From Clostridia bacterium (GTDB lineage: Bacteria; Bacillota; Clostridia; Oscillospirales; Acutalibacteraceae): 64,000 nt of DNA. Under the pieces are notes generated by a model. The model saw only the letters and a list, made by a program, of their open reading frames with translations, searched no databases and was not told the DNA's origin. Below are positions 53,093 through 61,199 of this stretch, one piece after another. The position numbers and the translations under genes are program-made. The number at the start of each line of letters is the position of its first letter. Positions within the stretch are counted from its first letter, which is position 1. The stretch is from positions 79,155-143,154 of the forward strand of contig JAFZIK010000046.1 of NCBI GenBank assembly GCA_017554405.1. The letters are read 5' to 3'.

Positions 53093-54394
53093 TCAGATCA
53101 CCAACGATAGTGTAAAAAGCGCGGCGGCTATGGTGGGCACCGATATCAGAGCGCCGTAACCGATAAACTCCTTAAAGCCGTATTTTACCCCGTGGCGTTC
53201 GGTAAGACCTGTAAACATTATCCCCGCCAGCGCGCCGATAGGCGTTAGAAACGCGCCGATGTTGCTGCCGATGACCGATGAATATATCGCCTCGTAATAA
53301 AGCCTGCCGGTAAGCGAATTCGGCAGAGCGCTGAAAAGTATACTCATAGGAATGTTGTTTATTATATTTGACATAATAAATGATGAAACGCCGTATTTTA
53401 AAACGCAGTGGGTATTTCCGAGATACTCACCTAACTGCGCGGATACGCCACGGTAGTTAAGTGCAATAACCACCGTAAACATTGAGATGATAAACGGTAT
53501 AAGCTGCCACGGAAGCCTTATCAGCGACCGTGATAAGCACCTTATCCCTTCCCTTTTGATCATTTTAATAACAGTAACGGATATCAACAGCGATACCGCG
53601 CAGACAGCCGTAATAATCCACATCTGTGCGCCGATATGATCCGATATCACCAAAGCCAAAAGGCAAAGCACCAAATGTATTATTCCCGCGATAAGCTCGG
53701 CTTTTTCCTTTATCTTAAAACCGTCGCCACTCGGCTTTAGCGGCTTTTTAAGTCTTTTATAGAATATCAGGATAATAAGCAGAAATTCCAAAACGCCTGC
53801 CGCAAGGGTCGGAAGCAGCATTGTTTTAAAGTATTCCGCAAATCCGATCCCGGCAAAGGTCGCTAAGTAAATATTTGTCGGATTGCCTATAATAAACATC
53901 ATAGACCAGGTGTTTGCCGCGGCAAATTCGCTAACCAAAAACGGCAGCGGATCGATCTTAGCGTTTTTGCAGAAAAAGCATATAAACGGCGTCAGCGTCA
54001 GTATCATTATATCGTTTGAGGTAAAAACCGTAAGCGCGGCAACCGTAAAGTAAAGCGTGATAAACAATAAAAACTGATTGTTTCCCGCAACCTTTACAGC
54101 CCTGTTCGCTAAATACCTGAAAAACCCGACCTCATCAAGCAGAACCGATATAAAGGTCATAGAAAAGAACAAAACGAGTATTTTAAGCGGATTGATCGCC
54201 GTGTTGCTTATAAGCGAGCCCGCCACCTCAGCCGGCGGCACACAGCCGAAAGCCAGCAGCGCAAGCGCGCCGAGCACGGCAACGATCCAATACGTTCCCG
54301 TTTTCTTACCGCCGATTTTAAGCGAGGGAAAAAGCAGTATCGATACCGTTAACGCCAAAAACGTTATTAAAGAAATAATACAAGTTTTAATCAT
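53093..54394 (-). CDS. ArsB/NhaD/SLC13-type ion transporter
   Basis: A 433-residue membrane protein from the ATG at 54394 (MIKTCIISLITFLALTVSIL), behind GGGGAT. About eleven hydrophobic segments. Family-like stretches are FFSMTFISVLLDEVGFFRYL near 85, FTSNDIMILTLTPF near 128 (the re-entrant SND region), and IIGNPTNIYLATFAG near 170 (GNPTN). The second repeat has SFIMSNIINNIPMSILFSAL near 350 and SVIGSNIGAFLTPIGALAG near 385. It may export arsenite or carry organic anions or sodium/protons. No ars genes are adjacent, so the substrate is open. Confidence 0.8.
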   Translation of the reverse strand: MIKTCIISLITFLALTVSILLFPSLKIGGKKTGTYWIVAVLGALALLAFGCVPPAEVAGSLISNTAINPLKILVLFFSMTFISVLLDEVGFFRYLANRAVKVAGNNQFLLFITLYFTVAALTVFTSNDIMILTLTPFICFFCKNAKIDPLPFLVSEFAAANTWSMMFIIGNPTNIYLATFAGIGFAEYFKTMLLPTLAAGVLEFLLIILIFYKRLKKPLKPSGDGFKIKEKAELIAGIIHLVLCLLALVISDHIGAQMWIITAVCAVSLLISVTVIKMIKREGIRCLSRSLIRLPWQLIPFIISMFTVVIALNYRGVSAQLGEYLGNTHCVLKYGVSSFIMSNIINNIPMSILFSALPNSLTGRLYYEAIYSSVIGSNIGAFLTPIGALAGIMFTGLTERHGVKYGFKEFIGYGALISVPTIAAALFTLSLVI

Positions 54395-54562
54395 ATCTAA
54401 GATCCCCAATATCCCGATAATACACGATGAAACAACTTTTTGCAACATATTAAATAAAAAAAGAGAATAAACATTCAAAATTTACCTATAATATTTTCGG
54501 CAAAGATTCAAAAAATAGAATTGCAAACGCCCGTAACGCTAAAAAGTAAGGAGTGAAAAGAA

Positions 54563-54742
54563 ATGGCTAAAAACTCAGCGGCGAAGGATGCTCTCAATCG
54601 TTTTAAGATGGAGGCTGCTAACGAAGTTGGCGTAAACCTTAAGCAGGGCTATAACGGCGATCTTACCTCTAAGCAGGCCGGTTCTATCGGCGGACAGATG
54701 GTCAAGAAAATGATCGAATCTTACGAAAACAGCATGAAATAA
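54563..54742 (+). CDS. Alpha/beta-type small acid-soluble spore protein
   Basis: A 59-residue SASP that coats spore DNA and protects it. The sequence runs MAKNSAAKDALNRFKMEAAN, then EVGVNLKQGYNGDLTSKQAG and SIGGQMVKKMIESYENSMK. It has the conserved EVGV-L and G-SIGG-M-K-M blocks. The ATG follows AAGGAG. A possible forespore (sigma-G-like) promoter lies upstream: GAATA at 54465 and CTATAATA at 54486, 15-16 bp apart; this is weak evidence. Single gene with its own terminator. Confidence 0.92.
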   Translation: MAKNSAAKDALNRFKMEAANEVGVNLKQGYNGDLTSKQAGSIGGQMVKKMIESYENSMK

Positions 54743-54790
54743 GATTGGCTTTTGCCTGAACTGGCGAGAGTCGAACCCGTCAGCTTAACA

Positions 54791-54828
54791 AAACGCGCCG
54801 GAAACCATAGTGATTTTCGGCGTGTTTC
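54791..54828 (+). terminator. Terminator of the SASP gene
   Basis: AAACGCGCCG-GAAA pairs with TTTT-CGGCGTGTTT (one G-T pair), ending in TTTCC. Confidence 0.65.
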
Positions 54829-54851
54829 CTTATAGAGCGAGGTGAAATGTT

Positions 54852-55064
54852 ATGTTTGATAAAATCTGCTTGGTGCTTGCTATCATCGGTTGCCTGAACT
54901 GGGGTCTGGTCGGATTGTTCAGTTTTGACCTTGTTGCCTGGTTGTTCGGCGGCAGCGGCGAAATATTAAGCAGGATAGTTTACACCGTTATCGCCCTTGC
55001 CGGCATCTGGTGCATATCCCTGCTGTTCAGACCCGATAACGAGCACATCGCCATTACAGATTAA
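54852..55064 (+). CDS. DUF378 family small membrane protein
   Basis: 70 residues, two membrane helices. The family pattern is clear: CLVLAIIGCLNWGLVGLFSF with the LNWGLVG motif, DLVAWLFG, and RIVYTVIALAGIWCISLLFR. It ends in a short acidic tail. Function unknown across the family. The ATG follows GAGGTGA. Confidence 0.85.
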   Translation: MFDKICLVLAIIGCLNWGLVGLFSFDLVAWLFGGSGEILSRIVYTVIALAGIWCISLLFRPDNEHIAITD

Positions 55065-55069
55065 AAGAG

Positions 55070-55098
55070 ACAGACTACCGATATTAAAGGTAGTCTGT
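55070..55098. terminator. Bidirectional terminator between DUF378 and SGNH genes
   Basis: ACAGACTACC (55070-55079) and GGTAGTCTGT (55089-55098), extended by A/T pairs; TCTTTTA follows on the plus strand. Confidence 0.8.
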
Positions 55099-55108
55099 TC
55101 TTTTAGTT

Positions 55109-55867
55109 TTAATCAAAATACCGTTTGATAGCCCTTGCGTTGAATAACCCTATCTTTTTAGCGCCGTCAGCATTTGGATGAAGTCCGTCGATAAGATCCC
55201 TGCCGTTTTCCTCGTTCTTTTCATATATACCGCAAATGCCGCAGTTAAAGGTATCTATAAACACCGCGTCGGAAAGTCTGTCGCACACCGCGCGCATAAG
55301 ATTCCTTTTATAAAGTATCGAATCATACGGTCGCTTTGCTTCCGCCGCCTGTATGGGCGAGCAGAAAAATATCTTTGAATCGGGATAAAAGCCGCGCAGT
55401 TTTTCATAAATAAAGCGCATAGCGCCCGCAAAGGTAAAGCAGTTTACCTTTTCAAGCGGTATAACTTCTCCGTTCTCCGTAAACTGGGATTCAATAGCTT
55501 CGATATCAAATTTTTCCTTGCAAAACCAATCGTTTGTTCCGGCGGCGATTATAATTATATCAAAACCGTCGTAATCGGGATTGCGGTTAAAGTGTTTATT
55601 ATCGGCGTTTTTACCTCTTGAAAGCTTTTCGATCTGGTTTAAAACTACGTTCTGCCTGTAATCGGTATTTTCGCCGCGGAATACCGGATCACCGTCAAAC
55701 TCCACCGGCTCTGCGCTGTTTGAAAGCCGCGCGCCCGAAACCGCCAGATTAACAAAACTCTCCGGCATAATTATCTCGTTAAAATATCTCACCCAGCCGC
55801 GCTCGGTAGTATTAAGCGCCGTAATGCTATCGCCTAAAAAAAGTATTTTCTTATCCTTAAAGTTCAT
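55109..55867 (-). CDS. SGNH/GDSL-family hydrolase
   Basis: 252 residues with no signal peptide, so cytoplasmic. Block I KILFLGDSITALNT near 8-20, block II NLAVSGARLSN near 40, block III IIIAAGTNDWF near 108, block V DGLHPNADGAKK near 230. The catalytic Ser-Asp-His set is complete. An esterase or deacylase acting on a small ester or carbohydrate is likely; substrate unknown. It is 18 nt after a glycosyltransferase gene and could act on the same glycan. Confidence 0.85.
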   Translation of the reverse strand: MNFKDKKILFLGDSITALNTTERGWVRYFNEIIMPESFVNLAVSGARLSNSAEPVEFDGDPVFRGENTDYRQNVVLNQIEKLSRGKNADNKHFNRNPDYDGFDIIIIAAGTNDWFCKEKFDIEAIESQFTENGEVIPLEKVNCFTFAGAMRFIYEKLRGFYPDSKIFFCSPIQAAEAKRPYDSILYKRNLMRAVCDRLSDAVFIDTFNCGICGIYEKNEENGRDLIDGLHPNADGAKKIGLFNARAIKRYFD

Positions 55868-55885
55868 ATTCTTACCTCTGCTTTT

Positions 55886-56806
55886 TCACGCCAGAAAGTA
55901 TTGCCCCAAAACGCGTAGGCGGGTGCATTTCTTGAAATTATACTTTTTTATTATACGTATCTTTTTTAACCTGCCCGCCTTTTCCATTTCGGAATAAGCG
56001 GTAAGCATTTCGCATTTATCTGGCGGCAGAATATCGCCGTAGGCATTAAGCAAAAGGCGCGCCTGGCGATAAGTAGCTTTATAGTTTTCCCGCACGGTGC
56101 CTAAAGTTTTTAGCTTCCGCGCAACAAGCGCCGCTCCCCTGCCCGCTTTAGCGCCCACCTGATTGCCGCCGTGCTGGCGGTAAAAGATCAGCGGCGAGCG
56201 GACCGTTTCAATTTTGCCGAACGCCGAAGCCACCAGCGCAAGCCACCAATCGTGCATAAGAGCGCCGCCGGGTATCGGCAGAGCTTTGTTCTTAAGCGCC
56301 CTGTTTATCATAACGGTGCAGCCCGTAACGTAATTCTGAACAAGCAGTCTGTTAAGCGCCAGATCATCGGGTATTATTTTTTGATAATCAAAAAAGGAAT
56401 CGGCTATAACTTTAAGATTGCCGTCGGTAACCGTAAGATTGCTGTGGACCAGCACCGGAACGGCAACGTTCCCGTTTTCGGCTTTAAGCATTGTATCAAG
56501 CGTTATCCTGACCTTATTCTTAAACCATACGTCGTCCTGATCGGCAAACATTATATAATCGTCATCGCACTGCTTTAAAAGCTCGCCGAAGTTTGCCGCC
56601 GCACTGCCGGTAGGCGCCCCTTCTATTACCGAAATCCTATCGGGGAACTTTGCGGCGTATTCGGTTATTATCTCGGGCGACCGGTCATCCGAGCCGTCGT
56701 CGCGAATAATGATCTTAATATCCTTAACCGATTGATCAAGTATTGAATCTATCAGCTCGCTCAAATACTTTTCGCCCCGGTAAACAGCCAACAAAACCGA
56801 TACCAA
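55886..56806 (-). CDS. Family 2 glycosyltransferase (rhamnosyltransferase-like)
   Basis: 306 residues, GT-A fold. N-terminal VSVLLAVYRGEKYLSELIDS, the UDP/dTDP-binding IIIRDDGSDDRSPEII near 33, FADQDDVWFKNKV near 93 (the metal-binding DxD-type motif is DQD), and MHDWWLALVASAFG near 180. The DQDD and HDWW features are typical of rhamnosyl- and related transferases for cell-surface glycans. No polysaccharide cluster surrounds it, only the SGNH hydrolase downstream. Confidence 0.85.
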   Translation of the reverse strand: MVSVLLAVYRGEKYLSELIDSILDQSVKDIKIIIRDDGSDDRSPEIITEYAAKFPDRISVIEGAPTGSAAANFGELLKQCDDDYIMFADQDDVWFKNKVRITLDTMLKAENGNVAVPVLVHSNLTVTDGNLKVIADSFFDYQKIIPDDLALNRLLVQNYVTGCTVMINRALKNKALPIPGGALMHDWWLALVASAFGKIETVRSPLIFYRQHGGNQVGAKAGRGAALVARKLKTLGTVRENYKATYRQARLLLNAYGDILPPDKCEMLTAYSEMEKAGRLKKIRIIKKYNFKKCTRLRVLGQYFLA

Positions 56807-56861
56807 TATGCCGCCCCCTCTTATTCATATACACATATAATAAATAAAACGTTACGGTTTG

Positions 56862-57911
56862 TCAAGTCGGCATATCGCTTCTGTAATACTCAACTATAAC
56901 CGTTAAGGCGAGCGGCGAAAGTATCATCCCCGCAATGCCCGCCAACTTAAGCCCTAAAAACATTGAAACAAGCGTAAACAGCGGATTGATACCTATCTGA
57001 CCGCCGATTATTTTCGGCTCTATAAAATTGCGGATTATAATGTATGCGGTAAAACCGAACAGCAGCCCAAACCCCGCATAATAGTTTTGTTTAAGAAGCT
57101 CGATCGCCGCCCAGGGTATCATAACCGTGCCAACGCCAAGCACCGGCAAAACATCAACAAGCGAAATAATAAACGCCTTAAAGACCGGCTTATTTATACC
57201 GAGTATCGCAAACAGTGCTGAAAGCTCTATAAAGGTTATCAGAGCGATTATTCCGTAACCTTTCATAAACTTCGCCGTATTGCTAAGGAGTATTTTTTTG
57301 ACCTTTGATAGCTTCTCCGCAGTTTTAACGGGAACTATACCTCCGGCAAACTTTTTGAGCCTGTCAAAATCCTTTGCGATATAACAGCTTGCAACGACCG
57401 TAACTATACTGCTTATCAAAAAAGCGGGTATTCCCTTTATAAACGCCGTTGCGGTATTGGTAACAAAATCAGAGACCCTCATCAAAAAACCGCTCGCGGC
57501 ATTTGAAAAAACGCTATCAAGGTATCCCGTATCGCCGCCCTCTGAGCGCATATTTGCGGATAACAGGTTCTTAATACCGTTTAACCAATTTTCAAAAGCG
57601 CTTAAATACTCCGGCATTCTGCCAATCAACGTAACTAACCTGTTGCCGGCGGCAAGGACAGCCAAAACGGATAGTGCCAAAACGGCGGCGCATATTAAAA
57701 CCGTAAGGATCACCGCGCATACCGGTTTTTTAAGGCGGAATCTGCCCGATATCGCCGCTGCGGGCTTTTGAACGCAAAACGCAACGCCTATACCTATTAT
57801 AAACGGCAACAGGTAAGCAAACATAAACCTCGCCGCAAACACGCCTATAGCAAGCAACGAGCCGACGTAAAGGACGTTTATAAGAAATTTTTTTCTGTTA
57901 TCGACCGTCAT
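56862..57911 (-). CDS. AI-2E family transporter, YtvI-like sporulation membrane protein
   Basis: 349 residues from the ATG at 57911 (MTVDNRKKFLINVLYVGSL), behind GGTGAT. About eight hydrophobic segments with the AI-2E/PerM topology. The typical parts are ASCYIAKDFDRLKKF near 215 and DVLPVLGVGTVMIPWAAIEL near 275-295, and RNFIEPKIIGGQIG follows near 320. These resemble the Firmicutes YtvI proteins, which are linked to sporulation. Divergent from pheB-hom-lysC. Transport activity is unproven. Confidence 0.8.
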   Translation of the reverse strand: MTVDNRKKFLINVLYVGSLLAIGVFAARFMFAYLLPFIIGIGVAFCVQKPAAAISGRFRLKKPVCAVILTVLICAAVLALSVLAVLAAGNRLVTLIGRMPEYLSAFENWLNGIKNLLSANMRSEGGDTGYLDSVFSNAASGFLMRVSDFVTNTATAFIKGIPAFLISSIVTVVASCYIAKDFDRLKKFAGGIVPVKTAEKLSKVKKILLSNTAKFMKGYGIIALITFIELSALFAILGINKPVFKAFIISLVDVLPVLGVGTVMIPWAAIELLKQNYYAGFGLLFGFTAYIIIRNFIEPKIIGGQIGINPLFTLVSMFLGLKLAGIAGMILSPLALTVIVEYYRSDMPT

Positions 57912-57956
57912 TATATCACCCATATATAATATTTCCGGAATTTTTGAAAAATTATG

Positions 57957-57985
57957 TTGATTTTTCAAAATATGTGTAGTATAAT
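57957..57985 (+). promoter_or_regulatory. Promoter of pheB-hom-lysC
   Basis: TTGATT (57957-57962), 17 bp, TATAAT (57980-57985). No T-box or lysine riboswitch fold fits in the 25-nt leader. Confidence 0.75.
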
Positions 57986-58016
57986 TGTGGACAGCGTTTT
58001 TGAACGGAGGACAAAT

Positions 58017-58445
58017 ATGCAAAACGATTTTTATATTCTTGCTAATACAAAGGTTCTGCCCGCGGTGTTAAAGGACGTAATAAAAGCCAAAGAACTTTTA
58101 TCTTCCGGCGCGGCGCCGAACGCCACAAAGGCGGCAAAGGCGGCGGGCATTTCGAGAAGCGCGTTTTATAAATACAAGGATTACGTTTTCAGATATGAAA
58201 CGTCCGATAACCGCGAGATAACGCTAAACGCGGTTTTATCCGACCGGGTCGGCGTTTTATCGGCTATGACAACGGCGTTATATAATTACGGCGTAAACAT
58301 ACTTACCGTAAACCAAAGCGCGCCTAAGGACGGCTTTGCCGCGGTGACTATAACCGTTCGGACAAACGATAACGGTTTTTCGGTTTCTGACCTTTTGAGC
58401 GATCTTAAATCGGTTGACGGTATCATTTCGGTAAAAGAAGTATAA
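58017..58445 (+). CDS. pheB: ACT-domain protein, PheB/UPF0735 family
   Basis: 142 residues from the ATG at 58017 (MQNDFYILANTKVLPAVLKD), behind CGGAGG. N-terminal helix-turn-helix-like part (KAAGISRSAFYKYKDYVF, about 40-58) and a C-terminal ACT domain (VLSDRVGVLSAMTTALYNYG and on, about 73-142), which usually senses an amino acid. In Bacillus and Clostridia it precedes hom genes, as here. It probably helps to control threonine-pathway genes or enzymes; the ligand is unknown. Confidence 0.88.
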   Translation: MQNDFYILANTKVLPAVLKDVIKAKELLSSGAAPNATKAAKAAGISRSAFYKYKDYVFRYETSDNREITLNAVLSDRVGVLSAMTTALYNYGVNILTVNQSAPKDGFAAVTITVRTNDNGFSVSDLLSDLKSVDGIISVKEV

Positions 58446-58461
58446 CGGAGGTTTTTATATT

Positions 58462-59688
58462 ATGATATATGTTGCGATTATGGGTCACGGCACCGTCGGT
58501 TCGGGCGTTGCGGAGATAATGATAAATCATAATCCGCTCGTTGCAGAAAAGGTGCGCGATAAGATAGAAGTAAAATATATACTTGAATTGCGCGATTTCA
58601 GTTCGCTCCCCTACGCTGAAAAGTTTACTGATGATTTTGAAAAAATCGTAAACGACCCCGAGGTAAAGATCGTTGCCGAGGTAATGGGCGGCATACACCC
58701 CGCCTATGAATTTGTTAAACGTTGCCTTGAAGCTAAAAAAAGCGTTGTTACTTCAAACAAAGAGCTGGTTGCGATGAAGGGCGCAGAGCTTTTAAAGATC
58801 GCCTCCGAAAACAGCGTAAACTTTTTATTTGAAGCAAGCGTGGGCGGCGGGATACCGATACTTCGCCCTATGGCGCAATGCCTTGCGGCAAACGATATAA
58901 ACAGCGTTACCGGCATTCTTAACGGAACAACTAACTACGTTTTAAATAAAATGATAGTGGATGATATGAGTTTTGATACCGCGCTTGCGCTTGCGCAGGA
59001 AAAGGGTTTTGCGGAAAAGGACCCGACCGCCGATATCGAAGGTCACGATACCTGCCGCAAGATCTGCATTCTTGCCTCGCTGGCGTTTGGAAAGCACGTT
59101 TACCCCGAGCAGGTCAAAACCGAAGGTATCACCAACGTCACCCTCGAAGACGTAGCATATGCCCAAAAACTCGGTTGCGCCATAAAGCTTATAGCCAGGG
59201 CAAAAAAACTGCCGGGCGGTCATATCACCGCCGAGGTGGCGCCGATGCTCGTAAGCAACAGCAATATGCTTTCGCACGTTAACGGTGTTTTTAACGCCAT
59301 AATGGTTCACGGCGACGCTACGGGAGACGTTATGTTCTACGGAAAAGGCGCCGGCAAAATGCCCACCGCCAGCGCCGTTGTTGCCGATATAATAGACTGC
59401 GCAAAACACCTGCACGCGAGAAAATACTTTGATTGGCAGGAAGGCGAAGAGGGCTACGTTGTTCCCGATACATCTAAAAAGCGCTTCTTTGTTTTGATAA
59501 AATCACTCGACTTTGAGGCTATGAGCAAAAGCTTTAACGCCGTATTCCCCGATAATACGTGGAATATTAAAAACGAATTCTCCGGCGAGATCGCGTTTAT
59601 AACCGATGAAGATTTCGAGGTTGAAATTTCAAAAAAACTTGATAAAATTAAATACGAGAGTATTAAAACGATGAAAATGCTGTTTTGA
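58462..59688 (+). CDS. hom: Homoserine dehydrogenase
   Basis: Reduces aspartate semialdehyde to homoserine for threonine and methionine. 408 residues: Rossmann loop GHGTVGSGVAEIM near 8, TSNKELVAMKGAELL near 96, the substrate region GGGIPILRPMAQ near 132, GILNGTTNYVLNKM near 152 and GFAEKDPTADIEGHDTCRK near 180-200 (catalytic Asp/Lys). A reduced ACT-like C-terminus follows (about 345-408). Between pheB (16 nt) and lysC (17 nt). Confidence 0.95.
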   Translation: MIYVAIMGHGTVGSGVAEIMINHNPLVAEKVRDKIEVKYILELRDFSSLPYAEKFTDDFEKIVNDPEVKIVAEVMGGIHPAYEFVKRCLEAKKSVVTSNKELVAMKGAELLKIASENSVNFLFEASVGGGIPILRPMAQCLAANDINSVTGILNGTTNYVLNKMIVDDMSFDTALALAQEKGFAEKDPTADIEGHDTCRKICILASLAFGKHVYPEQVKTEGITNVTLEDVAYAQKLGCAIKLIARAKKLPGGHITAEVAPMLVSNSNMLSHVNGVFNAIMVHGDATGDVMFYGKGAGKMPTASAVVADIIDCAKHLHARKYFDWQEGEEGYVVPDTSKKRFFVLIKSLDFEAMSKSFNAVFPDNTWNIKNEFSGEIAFITDEDFEVEISKKLDKIKYESIKTMKMLF

Positions 59689-59705
59689 ACAGGAGGTAAT
59701 ATTTA

Positions 59706-60914
59706 ATGGCGTTGATCGTAAAAAAATTCGGCGGGACCTCGGTTGCCGATAAAGATAGAATATTCAACGTAGCAAATATAATCGTTGAAGACTATAAGAA
59801 AGGAAACGACGTTATCGCCGTTGTTTCCGCCCAGGGTGATACCACCGATGATCTTATAGCAAAAGCAAAAGAGATAAATCCCGGCAACCCTTCAAAAAGG
59901 GAGCTTGATATGCTTCTCACCTCGGGTGAGCAGATATCGGTAGCTTTGCTTGCAATGGCTATTGAAAAGCTTGATTGCCCCGTAATATCGCTGCTCGGCT
60001 GGCAGGCGGGATTCAATACCGATTCTAACCACGGTATCGCCCGCATTAAAAAGATAAAGACCGACCGTATGAAGGCGGAGCTTGCAAAGCGGAACATAAT
60101 AATAGTGGCGGGCTTCCAGGGCATCAACAAATACGATGACCTTACCACCCTCGGCCGCGGCGGATCGGATACAAGCGCCGTTGCCATAGCCGCGGCGCTC
60201 CACGCAGATTGCTGTCAGATATATACCGACGTTAACGGAGTATATACCACCGATCCGCGAAAGGTAAAAACCGCAAAGAAGCTTGATGAGATCACCTATG
60301 ATGAAATGCTTGAGCTCGCAACGCTCGGCGCGCAGGTTTTAAACAACCGCTCGGTCGAAATGGCTAAAAAGTATAACGTTGAGCTTGAGGTTCTTTCAAG
60401 TCTTGAAAAATCAAAAGGAACTATTGTAAGGGAGAATACGAAAATGGAAAAAATGTTAATAAGAGGCGTTACAAACGATAAAAACGTTGCTACCGTTTCG
60501 GTAGTGGGCTTAAAGGACCTGCCCGGCGTTGCGTTCAAACTGTTCAACAAGCTTGCGCAGTATAAGATCAATCTTGATATGATCCTCCAGTCTATCGGAC
60601 GCGGCGGCACCAAGGATATCACCTTCGCCGTATCGCGCGACCAGGCGGACGATGCCATTAAGGCAATAGAATCTCTTAAAACGCTGTTTGAATATGAATC
60701 GCTTCATAAAGACGATAAGGTTTCAAAGGTATCTATAGTGGGCGCCGGCATGGAAAGCCATCCGGGCGTTGCCGCAAAGATGTTTGAAGCGCTTTACGAC
60801 GCCGATATAAACATTCGTATGATCGCCTCAAGCGAGATAAAACTTTCGGTCCTCATCGATGAGGAAAACACCGAAAAAGCCGTTCAGGTAGTTCACGACG
60901 CGTTTATTTCATAA
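59706..60914 (+). CDS. lysC: Aspartate kinase
   Basis: Phosphorylates aspartate, the first step of the pathway. 402 residues: KKFGGTSVADKDRI at 6-19, TSGEQISVALLAMAI near 72, ITGFQG-like VAGFQGINKYDDLTTLGRGG near 135-155, TDVNGVYTTDPRKV near 178. Two C-terminal ACT domains (about 255-402) give feedback control. The internal ATG before KMLIRGV (near 250) is the kind of site that makes a separate beta subunit in Bacillus, but a clear Shine-Dalgarno is not obvious. Supplies asd/dapA at 38-41 kb and hom. Confidence 0.95.
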   Translation: MALIVKKFGGTSVADKDRIFNVANIIVEDYKKGNDVIAVVSAQGDTTDDLIAKAKEINPGNPSKRELDMLLTSGEQISVALLAMAIEKLDCPVISLLGWQAGFNTDSNHGIARIKKIKTDRMKAELAKRNIIIVAGFQGINKYDDLTTLGRGGSDTSAVAIAAALHADCCQIYTDVNGVYTTDPRKVKTAKKLDEITYDEMLELATLGAQVLNNRSVEMAKKYNVELEVLSSLEKSKGTIVRENTKMEKMLIRGVTNDKNVATVSVVGLKDLPGVAFKLFNKLAQYKINLDMILQSIGRGGTKDITFAVSRDQADDAIKAIESLKTLFEYESLHKDDKVSKVSIVGAGMESHPGVAAKMFEALYDADINIRMIASSEIKLSVLIDEENTEKAVQVVHDAFIS

Positions 60915-60928
60915 CAAACTTAAAAGTC

Positions 60929-60963
60929 AAAAAACCGGGTGTAGAAAATACCCCGGTTTTTTT
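60929..60963 (+). terminator. Terminator of pheB-hom-lysC
   Basis: AAAACCGGG and CCCGGTTTT arms around a loop of about 12 nt, followed by a T-run. Confidence 0.85.
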
Positions 60964-60982
60964 GTGTATTTTTTTGCGGAAA

Positions 60983-61027
60983 AATGCCGAAATCGGCATT
61001 GACAGCAGACGCCCCTTGCTGTATCAT
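60983..61027 (+). promoter_or_regulatory. Promoter with abutting operator-like palindrome (TPR-DUF4125-nrdG unit)
   Basis: AATGCCGA-AA-TCGGCATT (60983-61000) is a perfect 8+8 palindrome that overlaps by two bases the -35 TTGACA (60999-61004). The -10 is TATCAT (61022-61027) after 17 bp. The geometry suits a repressor or an activator site. Confidence 0.6.
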
Positions 61028-61037
61028 ATACTTGCGC

Positions 61038-61062
61038 AAAACACAATTTGTTGTGTTTTTCT
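61038..61062 (+). repeat. Hairpin with U-tract at the 5' end of the TPR gene leader
   Basis: AAAACACAA (61038-61046), TTTG, TTGTGTTTT (61051-61059), then TCTTTTTTC. It lies about 5 nt after the expected transcript start. By shape it is a weak intrinsic terminator, here in an attenuator position. Confidence 0.5.
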
Positions 61063-61106
61063 TTTTTCGTATATACAATATATTATTACGTTCGGAGGCG
61101 CCAAAA

Positions 61107-61199
61107 ATGGATGACGGATACTTAAAACCGTAGGATTACGCGGAGCCGCGGTGTCTTCTTTGCGATGAGCCATACGGCGTAAAACCGGAAGTAATAAGC
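61107..61199 (+). pseudogene. 5' part of the TPR gene with an in-frame amber codon
   Basis: A start ATG at 61107 with GGAGG 8 nt upstream reads MDDGYLKP, then TAG (61131-61133), then DYAEPRCLLCDEPYGVKPEV in the same frame, running without a break into the TPR coding region. The Shine-Dalgarno and the conserved-looking CxxC segment show this was the real gene start. A single change from GAG, AAG or CAG would give TAG. TAG serves as the normal stop of other genes here (for example at 6855-6857 and 24904-24906), so genome-wide reassignment is unlikely. Confidence 0.75.

Noticed and set aside
54764-54783. T-arm-like sequence (GGGTTCGACTC on the minus strand) after the SASP gene
   Set aside because: No acceptor, D or anticodon arms can be built around it and the T stem pairs poorly; at most a remnant.
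61131-61133. Pyrrolysine or selenocysteine coding
   Set aside because: Selenocysteine uses TGA, not TAG. No downstream insertion structure, no pyl genes are seen in the window, and TAG is a plain stop in other genes here.
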